Shown in pieces: positions 29,801 through 38,454 of a stretch of DNA of 64,000 nucleotides. Every line of letters starts with the position of its first letter. The stretch's first letter is position 1. Location of the stretch: NCBI RefSeq assembly GCF_000235365.1, contig NC_016452.1, positions 482,001 through 546,000 on the forward strand, written 5' to 3'. Under the pieces are notes generated by a model. It searched no databases. It was given only the letters and a program-made list of their open reading frames with translations, and had not been told where the DNA came from. Origin of the DNA: Eremothecium cymbalariae DBVPG#7215. Lineage: Eukaryota > Ascomycota > Saccharomycetes > Saccharomycetales > Saccharomycetaceae. The translations under genes and the position numbers were made by a program.

Positions 29801-31981
29801 TTCTTGAATGAAGGCATTTGTCAATGCCCCCTCAATAGACTTTGTGTCAATAGCTCTGTTAAGTGAATCTAAGCACCTAATTGCTTCCATTTGAGTATTT
29901 GGATGAAGTAAATATTTCCATAAAGAGGCAATGATTATTTTCAATAGCTTCAAAGAATCAAAAAGGTTTAACCTTGAGGCTAAGTAATTTGAATATATTT
30001 CAACAATGCCAAAAATGCAATCTCCATTTGCCGAATCACTCATACGATCTTTCAAATCAAAAATGGATTGCAAAAGACCGCCATTAGACCAATTATAGCT
30101 CTCGTTGAATTTAGAGACAGAGATATCATCATGATCATCATGATCATCTTCTTTTGGTTGTTCAGGAATCTTCTCAACTAACAATACAAACAGAATGGAG
30201 ATCTCATTGATCATCTGACCCGATTTTAAACCTTTTATTAACAGAGAATTCACTCTTCGAGTTGTTAAAAGAGCTAAGTTAGCACCGCTAAATGGTGGGG
30301 AGATATCGTTTGTAGTCTGTTGTAATGGACTAGTCACCAGCTCATAGTAGGAAGTTATTTTATTTAGCGTTTCATTAACATCACTTTCACAAGCTTCTGC
30401 AAGATCAGCTTGTGCAATGGGAAGATAGGCTCTATCTGGTATTATATTAATTAATGTTCTGCAAAGCCAATACTTTCGACTCACTTCAGATGAAGAATCA
30501 TTAAATGACAGGTTTAAAAGAGCCAAAAGCATCAGTGGACAGTGTTTAACAATAATTTCTTCATCATTGGAAACGTTAAAGGTATTCAAAATAAATTCCA
30601 ACAATTCGTAATCATCATGAAGTAACATGGCTTGGTAGCAATTTCCCCAAATAACATTTGTTTCAATAGAGTCAAAAAACACAGAACAGCTCTTGATGAT
30701 CTGTTTGTTATGTTTATACTTTTCAGCTGCCTTCATCAAGTTAGTAAACAAAGTTGGCACTATACGCGAACCTATCTCCCACCGATCCATTAAAGCATGA
30801 CACACCCTAAAAGTATTCGGAATTTCACGTTCTTTCATGAGCATATCTGATAGACCATTCATTAAACTAATTAACCCGTAATTCGGGAAGTAGTCATTGT
30901 TTGAAGACATCTCCGCATGTTGAGGTCTCGACGCTAGACCAAGTAACCAGTTCCAAATCCGCCTATTGAGAGACATATCCTTTCTCAACATTGTTTTACA
31001 ACAAGTAATTACTAATAGTTGTCTGTCTGAAGGGGTAACTAATGTTTGCAAAACGGGCGAATGAAGGTGAATTCGTTGTAATAGTAGATCCAGGATTCCC
31101 CGCTGGATTAGTAACTCATTATCTTCTTCAAGGCATGTGATCAAACAGCGAACTAACAGCCCTGGCTCCGGAGAGACTATACTTTTACACTCAGGAAGCA
31201 GTAATGATAGAGCATCATCTCTCACTTGTTTTTTATCTATAGCAGTGGGATCATCAATTCTGCGACTAGACTCCTGCTTCTTCAAAACTAAGTGCGGAAC
31301 TGCATTGAGAGATGGAAGCCGTTTGGTTAGCCATACTAAGCCACCAAGGCGACGATTCTTATGCATGATCATGACCATAAAACAACTTTGCCAAAATAAG
31401 GAGTCATCGCCCAAATTTGTTCTCAACGAATCAAGTAAATTCATTATGATTGGTTGAAATTCACTGCTCTCTTCATCAACACCTGGAAACAAGCTTGCAA
31501 TTAATGGCTTTATCAATAATCTCAGTATGGAGGGTGGTAGCTGGATTAGATACTTTTCATACAACTCAACCAATGGAGATTTCACAGAAATTGAAGCATA
31601 AGACATCAAAGGTAACAGACCTGCTATCCATATATTGCATTCCTTGCCAAGAGTCTCCAGTCCTATTTTCTGAAATATAAAAGTGTAAACATCTAGAGTT
31701 TTTAAATGAACACCAGATGGTAAATTAGGGGACAGAGATGATGCTAGACGTCTACTTACCTGGTATGGAAATGGCACGTAATATTTCACATTTGGAAATT
31801 GTGGCGACCAGCTTTGCAAAGCTTTCCAAAGCTTTCCGAGACTTGCAATATAGTCTGCCCACTCTGTTACAGCATCAAAATGTTGCAATGCCTTTTGGAC
31901 GTTCTGGTGAAACTTCTGCCGTTTCGAATCTAACTTCTTAGAGTTAGAGTCGATGGTCAACGGTTTCAATGGAAGCGACAT
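26900..31981 (-). CDS. DOP1: Golgi/endosome traffic protein Dop1
   Basis: Large peripheral protein acting with Mon2 and the flippase Neo1 in Golgi-endosome transport. 1693 residues, against 1698 in S. cerevisiae. The start at 31981 gives MSLPLKPLTIDSNSKKLDSK, nearly identical to S. cerevisiae; the open frame 11 codons upstream begins only with TTG. The dopey N-terminal domain (about 1-310) includes FDAVTEWADYIASLGKLWKALQSW. The remainder is helical solenoid ending in a leucine-rich C-terminal segment. An imperfect ATCATG repeat encodes a His/Asp-rich patch near 30130. Confidence 0.97.
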   Translation of the reverse strand: MSLPLKPLTIDSNSKKLDSKRQKFHQNVQKALQHFDAVTEWADYIASLGKLWKALQSWSPQFPNVKYYVPFPYQVSRRLASSLSPNLPSGVHLKTLDVYTFIFQKIGLETLGKECNIWIAGLLPLMSYASISVKSPLVELYEKYLIQLPPSILRLLIKPLIASLFPGVDEESSEFQPIIMNLLDSLRTNLGDDSLFWQSCFMVMIMHKNRRLGGLVWLTKRLPSLNAVPHLVLKKQESSRRIDDPTAIDKKQVRDDALSLLLPECKSIVSPEPGLLVRCLITCLEEDNELLIQRGILDLLLQRIHLHSPVLQTLVTPSDRQLLVITCCKTMLRKDMSLNRRIWNWLLGLASRPQHAEMSSNNDYFPNYGLISLMNGLSDMLMKEREIPNTFRVCHALMDRWEIGSRIVPTLFTNLMKAAEKYKHNKQIIKSCSVFFDSIETNVIWGNCYQAMLLHDDYELLEFILNTFNVSNDEEIIVKHCPLMLLALLNLSFNDSSSEVSRKYWLCRTLINIIPDRAYLPIAQADLAEACESDVNETLNKITSYYELVTSPLQQTTNDISPPFSGANLALLTTRRVNSLLIKGLKSGQMINEISILFVLLVEKIPEQPKEDDHDDHDDISVSKFNESYNWSNGGLLQSIFDLKDRMSDSANGDCIFGIVEIYSNYLASRLNLFDSLKLLKIIIASLWKYLLHPNTQMEAIRCLDSLNRAIDTKSIEGALTNAFIQEKDISLKLTALDALWNHLENDIDMIRYPLQLVFDELWDEQRLSYLYASKWVVSVVSANAGNRLFQVVTDNLLSFQFFARDSLKELDDLDLFTYHVQTVTNILRTQESVVLKAFGTELTSVQSFENWGDEDISTYKGLTVAVLLKFLNLESNVHGRSIRSVLILLDTLLDGTEQNFKSIVTRLLNLSTKYMKQSGTESEIIIVSLLNIVSRILSLSHKNGIKLDIFDDQNSHTNYIDFLVSSITFIESPLVISSYVQLLSQSIVYFQNSIFNVILPLSNSITQCIERLFYEPADKGANFRAFSLLIDGLEELLEISHGYLVTGENSGYLPSSGTKNDFLQSMVSNVFSNDTTNNKNKFQGHREVILQSFKRAVDCSFGVWVWAQQHSNPKGTITNMKDIGGQDFSESLHQLSYRYKFKTKKLIEKLFNLEPLEVLEILISNRRDYLTITLIHVLDGNRPVLTVPHLMQSLLNTCNKGSTLLFSTVNTTTKRANEPSMAVSKLDASEILGFITEYVHSLENAAMEEFYNDFLMFIKEISQNPFYYESVNFQVLILISIVSEKIAHCQFGQQKRVRKDLSDISVKYMNTVLSDDVISRKCVKDEIFDGLLYIVQRLHHIVNEQIHGDKFNSCVSVMVSFAIIPMIKNNLWEAGEVNSFLELTLAVAKLGAKVRNWKTLISEIFNDNVKLTQFVEAAPIWNEIIFEWSQYQELQDKLMNDLILTIAQKGNVITPTINPFQGWSDSEVTLKFKHMAKIAYLLTISPKDTYLLYFKPLMDQIEDYLFSADAPLKVSCYILLRAIFVHFDQSHLADHWLVITHGLQTGLQAFYESLQIQEPVDSNLILQLCKSLDLLLVLNFEEFSATNEWIFIIGTINCIYKTDPYMALIDEISECKDYMTSSVTDVELATRTNERIPLLTDIRTIGSHLELRTFFHNLSYTHYETMYGMKPINFKVLYEDLKKDVLAVMQVQ

Positions 31982-32305
31982 CAATGTAATAAGTCTCACT
32001 AGGTCCTTATCCAATTAACTAGTCCCTTCTATACCTTTCAAACTAAAGGTTCCTCATAGATATATCCATGACCAAGTAGATCTCAGTTGAAGAACATTTA
32101 TATCTTTGACATTACACGAAACTCGTTGAAGGCGATCAGTCGTAAGAGAGCTCTTAGATCAATATACTCACAATGTGAGGCTAATTCATGCGAGTATTGG
32201 CTATCCCAACGATTTGAAATCATTAAACTGGGCAGCTTATGTTTATAAAGATACATATGTAACGGGCACTCGAACCCTCATTCTGAAGTTTATAAATGCC
32301 AATGA
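31982..32305. other. Intergenic: DOP1 promoter and TML25 3' region
   Basis: 324 bases. It contains GGTTCGAGTGC on the minus strand (about 32263-32276), which resembles a Pol III B box, but no A box or cloverleaf can be drawn. Confidence 0.55.
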
Positions 32306-32995
32306 TTATTGACTTAGATAGATATTCTTGACAAACTCAATGGCATCTCCAAGTTCTTCAGGTGACGTGCCGTGCTCTAATCCTGGATATGAATTGAATG
32401 TAAAGTTAGAAAACTTGAACCTTTGCGTTAGTTGTTTATAGACATCTTTGCCCTTTGAAAACGATACAATTGGATCAATATCTCCATGGCCATGAAAGAT
32501 TGGAGAGTCTAGATTCATGTTCTTCTTTTGCAATTCCAGTGCATCTTCAAAACCACCAAATCCCGAGAATGCTACAAAACCTCCTATTTTAATTGGCAAT
32601 GTTACAGCAGACGCCAAGGCCAAGGCTGCCCCTTGTGAAAATCCTCCAACAATAATGTTTTCAGGTCTAATCCCAGATGTGACCTGTTCGGTAACGAAAC
32701 GCTCTACTGTTTTCAAAGAATCCATTAATCCTGCATTATCAACTCTGGACCTATCCTCTCCCCATGAGTAAATGTTGAACCATGCGGGCATTGGATAGTT
32801 GCCGTTGGCTACAATGCTCAGAGTTGGAGCATTTGGAAAGATAAAGCGGGTCTTAGAAAAAGCCAGATCTCTCTGAATGTATTCTGCTAAGAACGACCAA
32901 CCTGACCCACTATCGCCTAATCCATGGAAGATTATCATTGCCTGTTGGGCTGGCTCAGCCTTTGCTGCCACTCTAACAGCGGATAACGTAGACAT
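32306..32995 (-). CDS. TML25: Acyl-protein thioesterase 1 family hydrolase
   Basis: Orthologue of S. cerevisiae YLR118C, a serine hydrolase that removes palmitate from proteins in the cytosol or mitochondria. 229 residues from the ATG at 32995; the frame runs up to a TTG eight codons earlier. The alpha/beta-hydrolase triad is visible: Ser120 in GGFSQGAALA, Asp174 in HGDIDP and His208 in LEHG. The oxyanion region FHGLGDSGSGW is at 23-33. Divergent from SRN2 with a TCACGTGA palindrome in the shared promoter. Confidence 0.93.
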   Translation of the reverse strand: MSTLSAVRVAAKAEPAQQAMIIFHGLGDSGSGWSFLAEYIQRDLAFSKTRFIFPNAPTLSIVANGNYPMPAWFNIYSWGEDRSRVDNAGLMDSLKTVERFVTEQVTSGIRPENIIVGGFSQGAALALASAVTLPIKIGGFVAFSGFGGFEDALELQKKNMNLDSPIFHGHGDIDPIVSFSKGKDVYKQLTQRFKFSNFTFNSYPGLEHGTSPEELGDAIEFVKNIYLSQ

Positions 32996-33428
32996 AGTGC
33001 GATTGAATACAAGACACAACCAAATAAAAACGACTCAACCTGGAAAGAAAATATGTAATGCCTTTCCGATCTTGCAGAATTGTATAGGCAATAAGATGCT
33101 GATAATAGGAGATTGTCAGTAGGGAATTCTATCAAGATTATAACCCCAATTTCCACGTAAAGTTTTCTAAATCTGAATTCTTCCTATTGGGAATACATAT
33201 CACGTGAATATGATGATAATTCATTCAGGATTACGAAAGGAGATAAAGTTGTCAACTATGACTAACGTTACTTGAGCCTGGACATGGCATCACTGACTAG
33301 ATTTTAAGTGTTATTGTATACTATGGATTGATTTGGAGCTTGTGCGAAACCTTAGTTCCTTAACCCCTAGTATAAAGTAAATAATTAGCACACATACCTG
33401 CACTAACCTACAAGCCATAGTAAGTCCT
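32996..33428. other. Divergent promoter region of TML25 and SRN2
   Basis: 433 bases with one TCACGTGA palindrome at 33200..33207. No gene seen. Confidence 0.65.
33200..33207. promoter_or_regulatory. TCACGTGA palindrome between TML25 and SRN2
   Basis: Exact Cbf1-type 8-base palindrome about midway between the two divergent start codons (205 and 222 bases away). Confidence 0.65.
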
Positions 33429-33977
33429 ATGTCCACGCCAGAATTACCACCAAAACCAGTTACGGATAAGTCCGAGACTAAGCAAGTTCAGGTGGATTTA
33501 CCTGCAAACTCTCACTTGCTTTCAGTCGAGGAATTGAAGGAAATTATTCAAGCTAGAGATAAATTACAAGCCTATGTTAATAGATTCTGTAAAAATGATG
33601 AGGTGAAGAAACAAGTTGGATCGTATAAAACCGTTCTAAGCAATTTAAAAGAAGATTTCAGATATCTTGAAGACCAGAAATTTGAACTTCAAGACAATTT
33701 AGATGCATACCATCGGTTGGAGTGTCAATATCGTGAAAAGTTGCAGTTGCTAGATATGGCGATTAATGATAGTTACAACGATCCTACACTTAAACATAAA
33801 TTTAAATCACAAATACGTGAATTGGACGAGAAAAGTAGAGCTATGGAAGCTCGTTTAGATGCCACGGATGTCGATGCATTCATCAGTGAATACATAAGTT
33901 TAAGAACCAATTACCATTTGTACAGTGAAAAGTTAAATACTTGGGATAGTCAAGGTGCCTTAATAAATGACGGGTGA
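33429..33977 (+). CDS. SRN2: ESCRT-I subunit Srn2 (Vps37)
   Basis: Subunit of ESCRT-I, which sorts ubiquitinated membrane proteins into multivesicular bodies. 182 residues, against 213 in S. cerevisiae. A proline-rich N-terminus (PELPPKPVTD) is followed by a Mod(r)-type helical region from LSVEELKEIIQARDKLQAYVNRF to the end, predicted coiled coil. Position YLR119 between TML25 (YLR118) and PEX7 (YDR142) supports the call. It converges with PEX7, 86 bases apart. Confidence 0.88.
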   Translation: MSTPELPPKPVTDKSETKQVQVDLPANSHLLSVEELKEIIQARDKLQAYVNRFCKNDEVKKQVGSYKTVLSNLKEDFRYLEDQKFELQDNLDAYHRLECQYREKLQLLDMAINDSYNDPTLKHKFKSQIRELDEKSRAMEARLDATDVDAFISEYISLRTNYHLYSEKLNTWDSQGALINDG

Positions 33978-34063
33978 CTTGCTTATATCGTAAAAAAATA
34001 TATCATTAATAGGTTATATATAAGGTATGTTTTTAGAAAATTTACAAGCATAATGGTATAGTA

Positions 34064-35188
34064 TTATCTTGGAAATGCATACCATGCATAAACATGTCCA
34101 TCCCAACCAGTGGTTGCAACATAACCAGGTTCACCCCATAGGCTCCAATCTGCACCGAATACAAATTCGCTATGATTTTCAAAACTAAACTGACAACCTC
34201 TTTGAGGGTGACTGTTATTTGTTCGGCCTGGAGTATAACCGCTAGTATTGTTGTCAGTTAAATCTTGCCACGTACGACATGTCATATCATATGAAGTAGA
34301 CAGCAGCATATCGGAGTGATGTGGTGACCAGAATACTCTGCGAACAGCCAATGAATGACCTTGCATCTCATTGATGCTCACAGGAGATGATCTAGTATGC
34401 AAGAGCGATTGTCTTACCATCCTTAGATCCCAGACTTTAATAAGTTTATCAACACCACCAGTGGCAACAATGTGAGGTCTGTATTTATTAAAGTCACAAG
34501 TTAGCGCCTCTAAACCTCTATGTGCAATGAAGCTTTGCTGCTCAGTGTTTACAGGCTGTCTAATATCAAAGATGGAAACATATGAATTACCAGAACAACT
34601 CATAACTAGGTTCGAATCATGTGGAGAATACAACGCTTGGTATATGCAATCTTTATTATTTGATGAATATTTATGTTGAGCCTGATTAGACACAGGAACA
34701 TCTTGTTTCAAAACAGTGCTATCGACTAAAACAGTATTATTTGTAGGAGTGGGAAGCAGGGTTCGCAAACTTTGCTTTCTAGCCGGTGACCAGATTTTCA
34801 CAGTACCATCCCATGAAGAGCTTAGAAAAGTTTGCTTATCTATCAAATTCCAATTACAGCTGAATACTTCACGTTCATGTTCCTGAAATATGGCCACGGG
34901 ATACTTCTGCAGGTTAATATCGAATAACCTTAGAGATCCATCCCCTTGCGCAGCGAGAACTTGGTTTTCATGTAGTTCATTCCAGGCTACATCAAAAAGC
35001 CCATCTTTAGTTAAGAAGGAATTGCTTTCGACAATTTTACCTTGGGGAGTTATATCCAATATGAATAGTTTTCCATTCCCGACTAGTCCAAAGTTTGAAC
35101 CCGTGGCGACCGCAAGCTTGTTATCAAAGAATGGAGAATATTGAACCGCATAGCCACTGTAGCCTTTCATATGATACCCAATCAACAT
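34064..35188 (-). CDS. PEX7: Peroxisomal PTS2 receptor Pex7
   Basis: WD40 receptor that imports PTS2-containing proteins into peroxisomes. 374 residues, against 375 in S. cerevisiae. Start MLIGYHMKGYSGYAVQYSPFFDNKLAVATGSNFGLVGNGKL is diagnostic (given here as a positional description of residues 1-41). Repeats end in WD-like pairs such as WDGTVKIW, VDKLIKVWD and WDGHVYAW, giving the expected propeller. A Ser/Asn-rich loop lies near residue 150-170. A TCACGTGA palindrome sits 146 bases upstream. Confidence 0.96.
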   Translation of the reverse strand: MLIGYHMKGYSGYAVQYSPFFDNKLAVATGSNFGLVGNGKLFILDITPQGKIVESNSFLTKDGLFDVAWNELHENQVLAAQGDGSLRLFDINLQKYPVAIFQEHEREVFSCNWNLIDKQTFLSSSWDGTVKIWSPARKQSLRTLLPTPTNNTVLVDSTVLKQDVPVSNQAQHKYSSNNKDCIYQALYSPHDSNLVMSCSGNSYVSIFDIRQPVNTEQQSFIAHRGLEALTCDFNKYRPHIVATGGVDKLIKVWDLRMVRQSLLHTRSSPVSINEMQGHSLAVRRVFWSPHHSDMLLSTSYDMTCRTWQDLTDNNTSGYTPGRTNNSHPQRGCQFSFENHSEFVFGADWSLWGEPGYVATTGWDGHVYAWYAFPR

Positions 35189-35591
35189 TTTAAATGGACT
35201 TGGCCGGATCTCAGCGTCTTATTTACTACTACTTATCCCGTGTTATACAGTTACATAAAATGGTACGATAGTTCTTCAATTCCAAAATTGCAGAGCCTTC
35301 GCCGTTTTAAAGGTACTTGTGGGGTAAAATCAATCACGTGATATCTAAGTATATATAATAAGCAGCCGACAAGAATATAGTAATACTAATTTCCATCCAT
35401 TTACGAGTAGGAACAATCATATATACATATATATTAGATAATAGTAGTAACAACTATATCACAATAAATGCAACTAAGCGGCCCATGGAATTGATGCAAC
35501 AACAAAGAGCCTTGCACTGCAGATACTAATAATATGATACGTATAATCCATACAGTCCCTAGTAGAAAAAAAACAATGAGGTTTTCCTCTT
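35189..35591. other. Intergenic: PEX7 promoter and SAN1 3' region
   Basis: 403 bases with a TCACGTGA palindrome at 35334..35341 and an alternating TA/CA tract around 35415-35440. No gene seen. Confidence 0.65.
35334..35341. promoter_or_regulatory. TCACGTGA palindrome upstream of PEX7
   Basis: Exact 8-base palindrome, 146 bases upstream of the PEX7 start codon. Confidence 0.65.
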
Positions 35592-37645
35592 TCAAGGAGA
35601 AGTCTCCTCAGAACGTTGTTGGTTACTGGCGGTAGAAGGTTCATTATTAGTATTGGTATTCGGATCAGATAAAATGGATGCCGGCGATGTCGGTTGCGGT
35701 AGCTCTCCGTTGAAATCCACAGTTCTAACACCAGTTCTATCACGAAAGCTGGCAACACCGCTACTAAATAGGTTCCTACCACCAAGGGCAGATCCACGAC
35801 GACCTTCATTCATTGTATCTAGAAAACGTTGTCCGTTATTTTGAGTATAGTTTCTAATCCGCCTGCCTCTGCCCAAGAAATCAAAGAGTCCAAATCTGCT
35901 GGTATTGCTGTTAGACGGTGGAGGGGTTTCGGTACTCATTTCAGGCCTTGCTCCAGGCCTTGCTTCAGGTCTGGATCCACTCAAACTTCCAAGTTCTTGT
36001 GGAAGGGAAATAGTGGTGTCTTCTGAAGAACTTGTTCTACGTGACTGTATCCTGCCGGTTAGATTAGCAATTAAATCAAATAGTCTATTAATGTCATTGC
36101 TATTCATTTGAAGAGATCCGGCGCCATCGGCGCCACCACCGTTGGAATTCGTATCGGAGGCTGCATTAGTAGCATCTGTCGTATTATTATTAACACTGGA
36201 GGTTGGTGCTTCGTTCGTGTTCCTATTATTCGCCGTAGGACCTAGACTGAACAAAGCCAGTGGAATAACACCTAGTGCTTCCATTCCATCAGAAAGCCGT
36301 GTATGCTGGGCTGTAGTATTGTTGCTGTCTCCAGCGTTGGCCCTAGGTGAGTGTGAGTGTTCTGAGGGAGCCACAACCTCCCCGTCGGAAGTGCTTTCAG
36401 TGGTAGGGACATTGGGTACAGCATCATCACGTTGAATATTCGCATTGAACACAGCTGAATCAGGACGAATTACAATAACGTTATGCCGTTGCAATGTAAT
36501 ACCACCGCTACCATTTCCATTTCCAGCATTGGTAGCATTTTCTCCATATATTAATTGCCTTATTCTTTCGAAGGATTGTCTATCAAATTCGTCCATTACA
36601 ACTGGCGAATCGTTTATGGCATGATTCAAACCCTCATCCTCAACAATGCGAGACCTGCAGATCGGACAACTGTTATGCTCCTTAGTCCACTTGAAAATAC
36701 AATCTCTCCCAAAGATATGGCCACATGGTAGTTCTGTTGGACAATGCTTATAGTCCATTTGGTTAGAAGTTTCAGGTGCAGGAGTATCAGGTGCATCAGC
36801 CCCAGGTGCAAAAGGCCCAGAAGCACTAACCTCACTGACCTCATTCGTTCCCGCATCGGCGGCTTCCGGGGACTGTACAGAAGGCGTAGATCTACTAGGA
36901 TTCTGCAATGGTGTAGAGTTACCTTCAACCCGCTGACGCTTAACAACGGACGTCTCTCCATCTAGAGATCTATTCCTTTTTGACCATACAGATGCATCAT
37001 CCTCGAAGTCCTCATAACATATGCTACATATATCACCATTAATCTCATTCAAACTTTTTAGCGGTAATTTCTCAAATGATTCCTTTGACAAACCTCGAAA
37101 CAAACTAAACCTCCTCGTAACTCGACTCACAGCAAACTGTGCAGCTATGCCAATCACCTCTTGGAACCTCGCATACGATGTCGAATCTGGAACATCTGTA
37201 AAGCTCATGACAAAAGTATCTCCATTCTCTCCAGGTCCACCACCTGCCGGCCTATCCTGAGGATCCCCGTCTTCACCACCTCCCAAACCTGCTCCCCGTA
37301 CACCAACACCACCACCACCACCCCCCAGATTCCTCATATCATTAAGCCACGAGTACTGAATCGCTACTGTAACATTCCTAGTATTAGATCGCCCTCCTGA
37401 ACTACCCCCGTTCTCTCTTTCTACACGGCCCTCCTCATCCCCTTCTCTACTACTGCTACCCACCTCGTCCCCTCTACCCACATTGCCACCACCCCCATTT
37501 CCGGCACCTCCACCCTCTCGTCCACTACCTCCATTGCTACTTGTACCGTTATAATCGCCGCTATTCCGTCTACGTTAGTAATGACCATCCTAACAAATAC
37601 TTGCTACATGTGTGCAATCATTACAACATACCTCATGTCCGTCAT
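35592..37645 (-). CDS. SAN1: Nuclear quality-control E3 ubiquitin ligase San1
   Basis: RING ligase that marks misfolded nuclear proteins for the proteasome. It is long, Ser/Asn/Gly-rich and disordered on both sides of the RING, as San1 needs for substrate binding. The RING is split by a large insert: CSICYEDF near residue 185 and then LPCGHIFGRDCIFKWTKEHNSCPICR about 100 residues later, the same layout as S. cerevisiae. NLFSSGVASFRDR near the end is also conserved. The exon 2 frame has no ATG before a stop. Exon 1 (37645..37632, ATGACGGACATGAG) plus exon 2 from 37560 gives 660 residues starting MTDMSGDYNG; using the nearer acceptor adds three. S. cerevisiae SAN1 (610 residues) has no intron. 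Confidence 0.92.
37561..37631 (-). other. Spliceosomal intron of SAN1 (71 or 62 nt)
   Basis: The donor is GTATGT (37631..37626) and the branch point is TACTAAC (37580..37574). Two AGs follow: GTAG ending at 37570, only a few bases after the branch point, and AATAG ending at 37561. Both are in phase and would change the protein by three residues. The distal one has the more usual branch-to-acceptor distance. Confidence 0.88.
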
Positions 37646-37864
37646 CCTTGGGTACCTCTATCCTATTAACTACTCCTCTCAAATCTCTGTATATCCCCGG
37701 TGAGCCTTATTAAAACGATACCTAATATACCTTCTTTCTTCGATCACCCCCCTTTGTGTAAAACACTTTCTGCTTGATATTTATTGCCCTGATCTCAAAA
37801 CCATGGGAACAACAATCCATAATTTTAATCTTTATGACGATGTCAAAAACTTCCCAATTATATG

Positions 37865-37871
37865 TTACCCG
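37865..37871 (+). promoter_or_regulatory. Reb1-type site (TTACCCG) upstream of SAN1
   Basis: Exact TTACCCG about 220 bases upstream of the SAN1 start. Confidence 0.55.
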
Positions 37872-38050
37872 GACACATCAACACCCACCCATCCACAAAG
37901 CCACCGGACGTCGAACCGCCATTTGATTCGACGATAAAGAGCGAGGAAGGAAACCGATCCGCCCAGGAGCCCAGGGAGCCCCTTGGATGGTGGAAAGCCC
38001 GGTGAGGCAGGCGCAGCCTACAGCAACCAGAGAATACGTTCCAAAAGAAG

Positions 38051-38058
38051 TCACGTGA
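38051..38058. promoter_or_regulatory. TCACGTGA palindrome upstream of SAN1
   Basis: Exact 8-base palindrome about 406 bases upstream of the SAN1 start, in an intergenic region. Confidence 0.6.
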
Positions 38059-38454
38059 CAGTCTGTTATAAAGGCTATAAAGGCAAGGGTATATACATTC
38101 TACATGGAGATAGACTCCTTCCGGTTGAAGATATACTGATCATTATAATATAGGCTCTCTTGTTCTCCGATTCATGTGCATTTGGTGCATAAGTTAGAAA
38201 AGTAGTTTCCAAACGCAGATCACCATGTACATAGCTTAATTTTTGTCGTCATCCACCCACATCGATGGTTGGCTGGCCTGCTTGTTGGCTTGTTATATTA
38301 CCTGGAGTTTAATTTAACATGAAGTCTCAATCCCAAAACAATGAAGTCGTAATAATACCAATCAGTCAAGACCCAGTAGAGAAGCTAGTTTGGAGGGGGA
38401 TGGGTAAAAAATAGTTGGACGATTTATCTCTTCATAACGTTGGGTTTGAGATAT

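Larger units (their letters stand above)
37646..38454. other. Intergenic: SAN1 promoter and yapsin 3' region
   Basis: 809 bases. It holds a Reb1-type TTACCCG at 37865 and a TCACGTGA palindrome at 38051. The part at 37915-38000 is GC-richer than its surroundings. No gene seen. Confidence 0.65.

Noticed and set aside
32261..32280. B-box-like GGTTCGAGTGC (minus strand)
   Set aside because: No A box and the T-arm lacks proper pairing, so no tRNA can be folded.
33200..33330. Possible centromere (CACGTG resembling CDEI)
   Set aside because: No CDEIII (TTCCGAA core) and no 80-90 base AT-only element next to any of the CACGTG sites.
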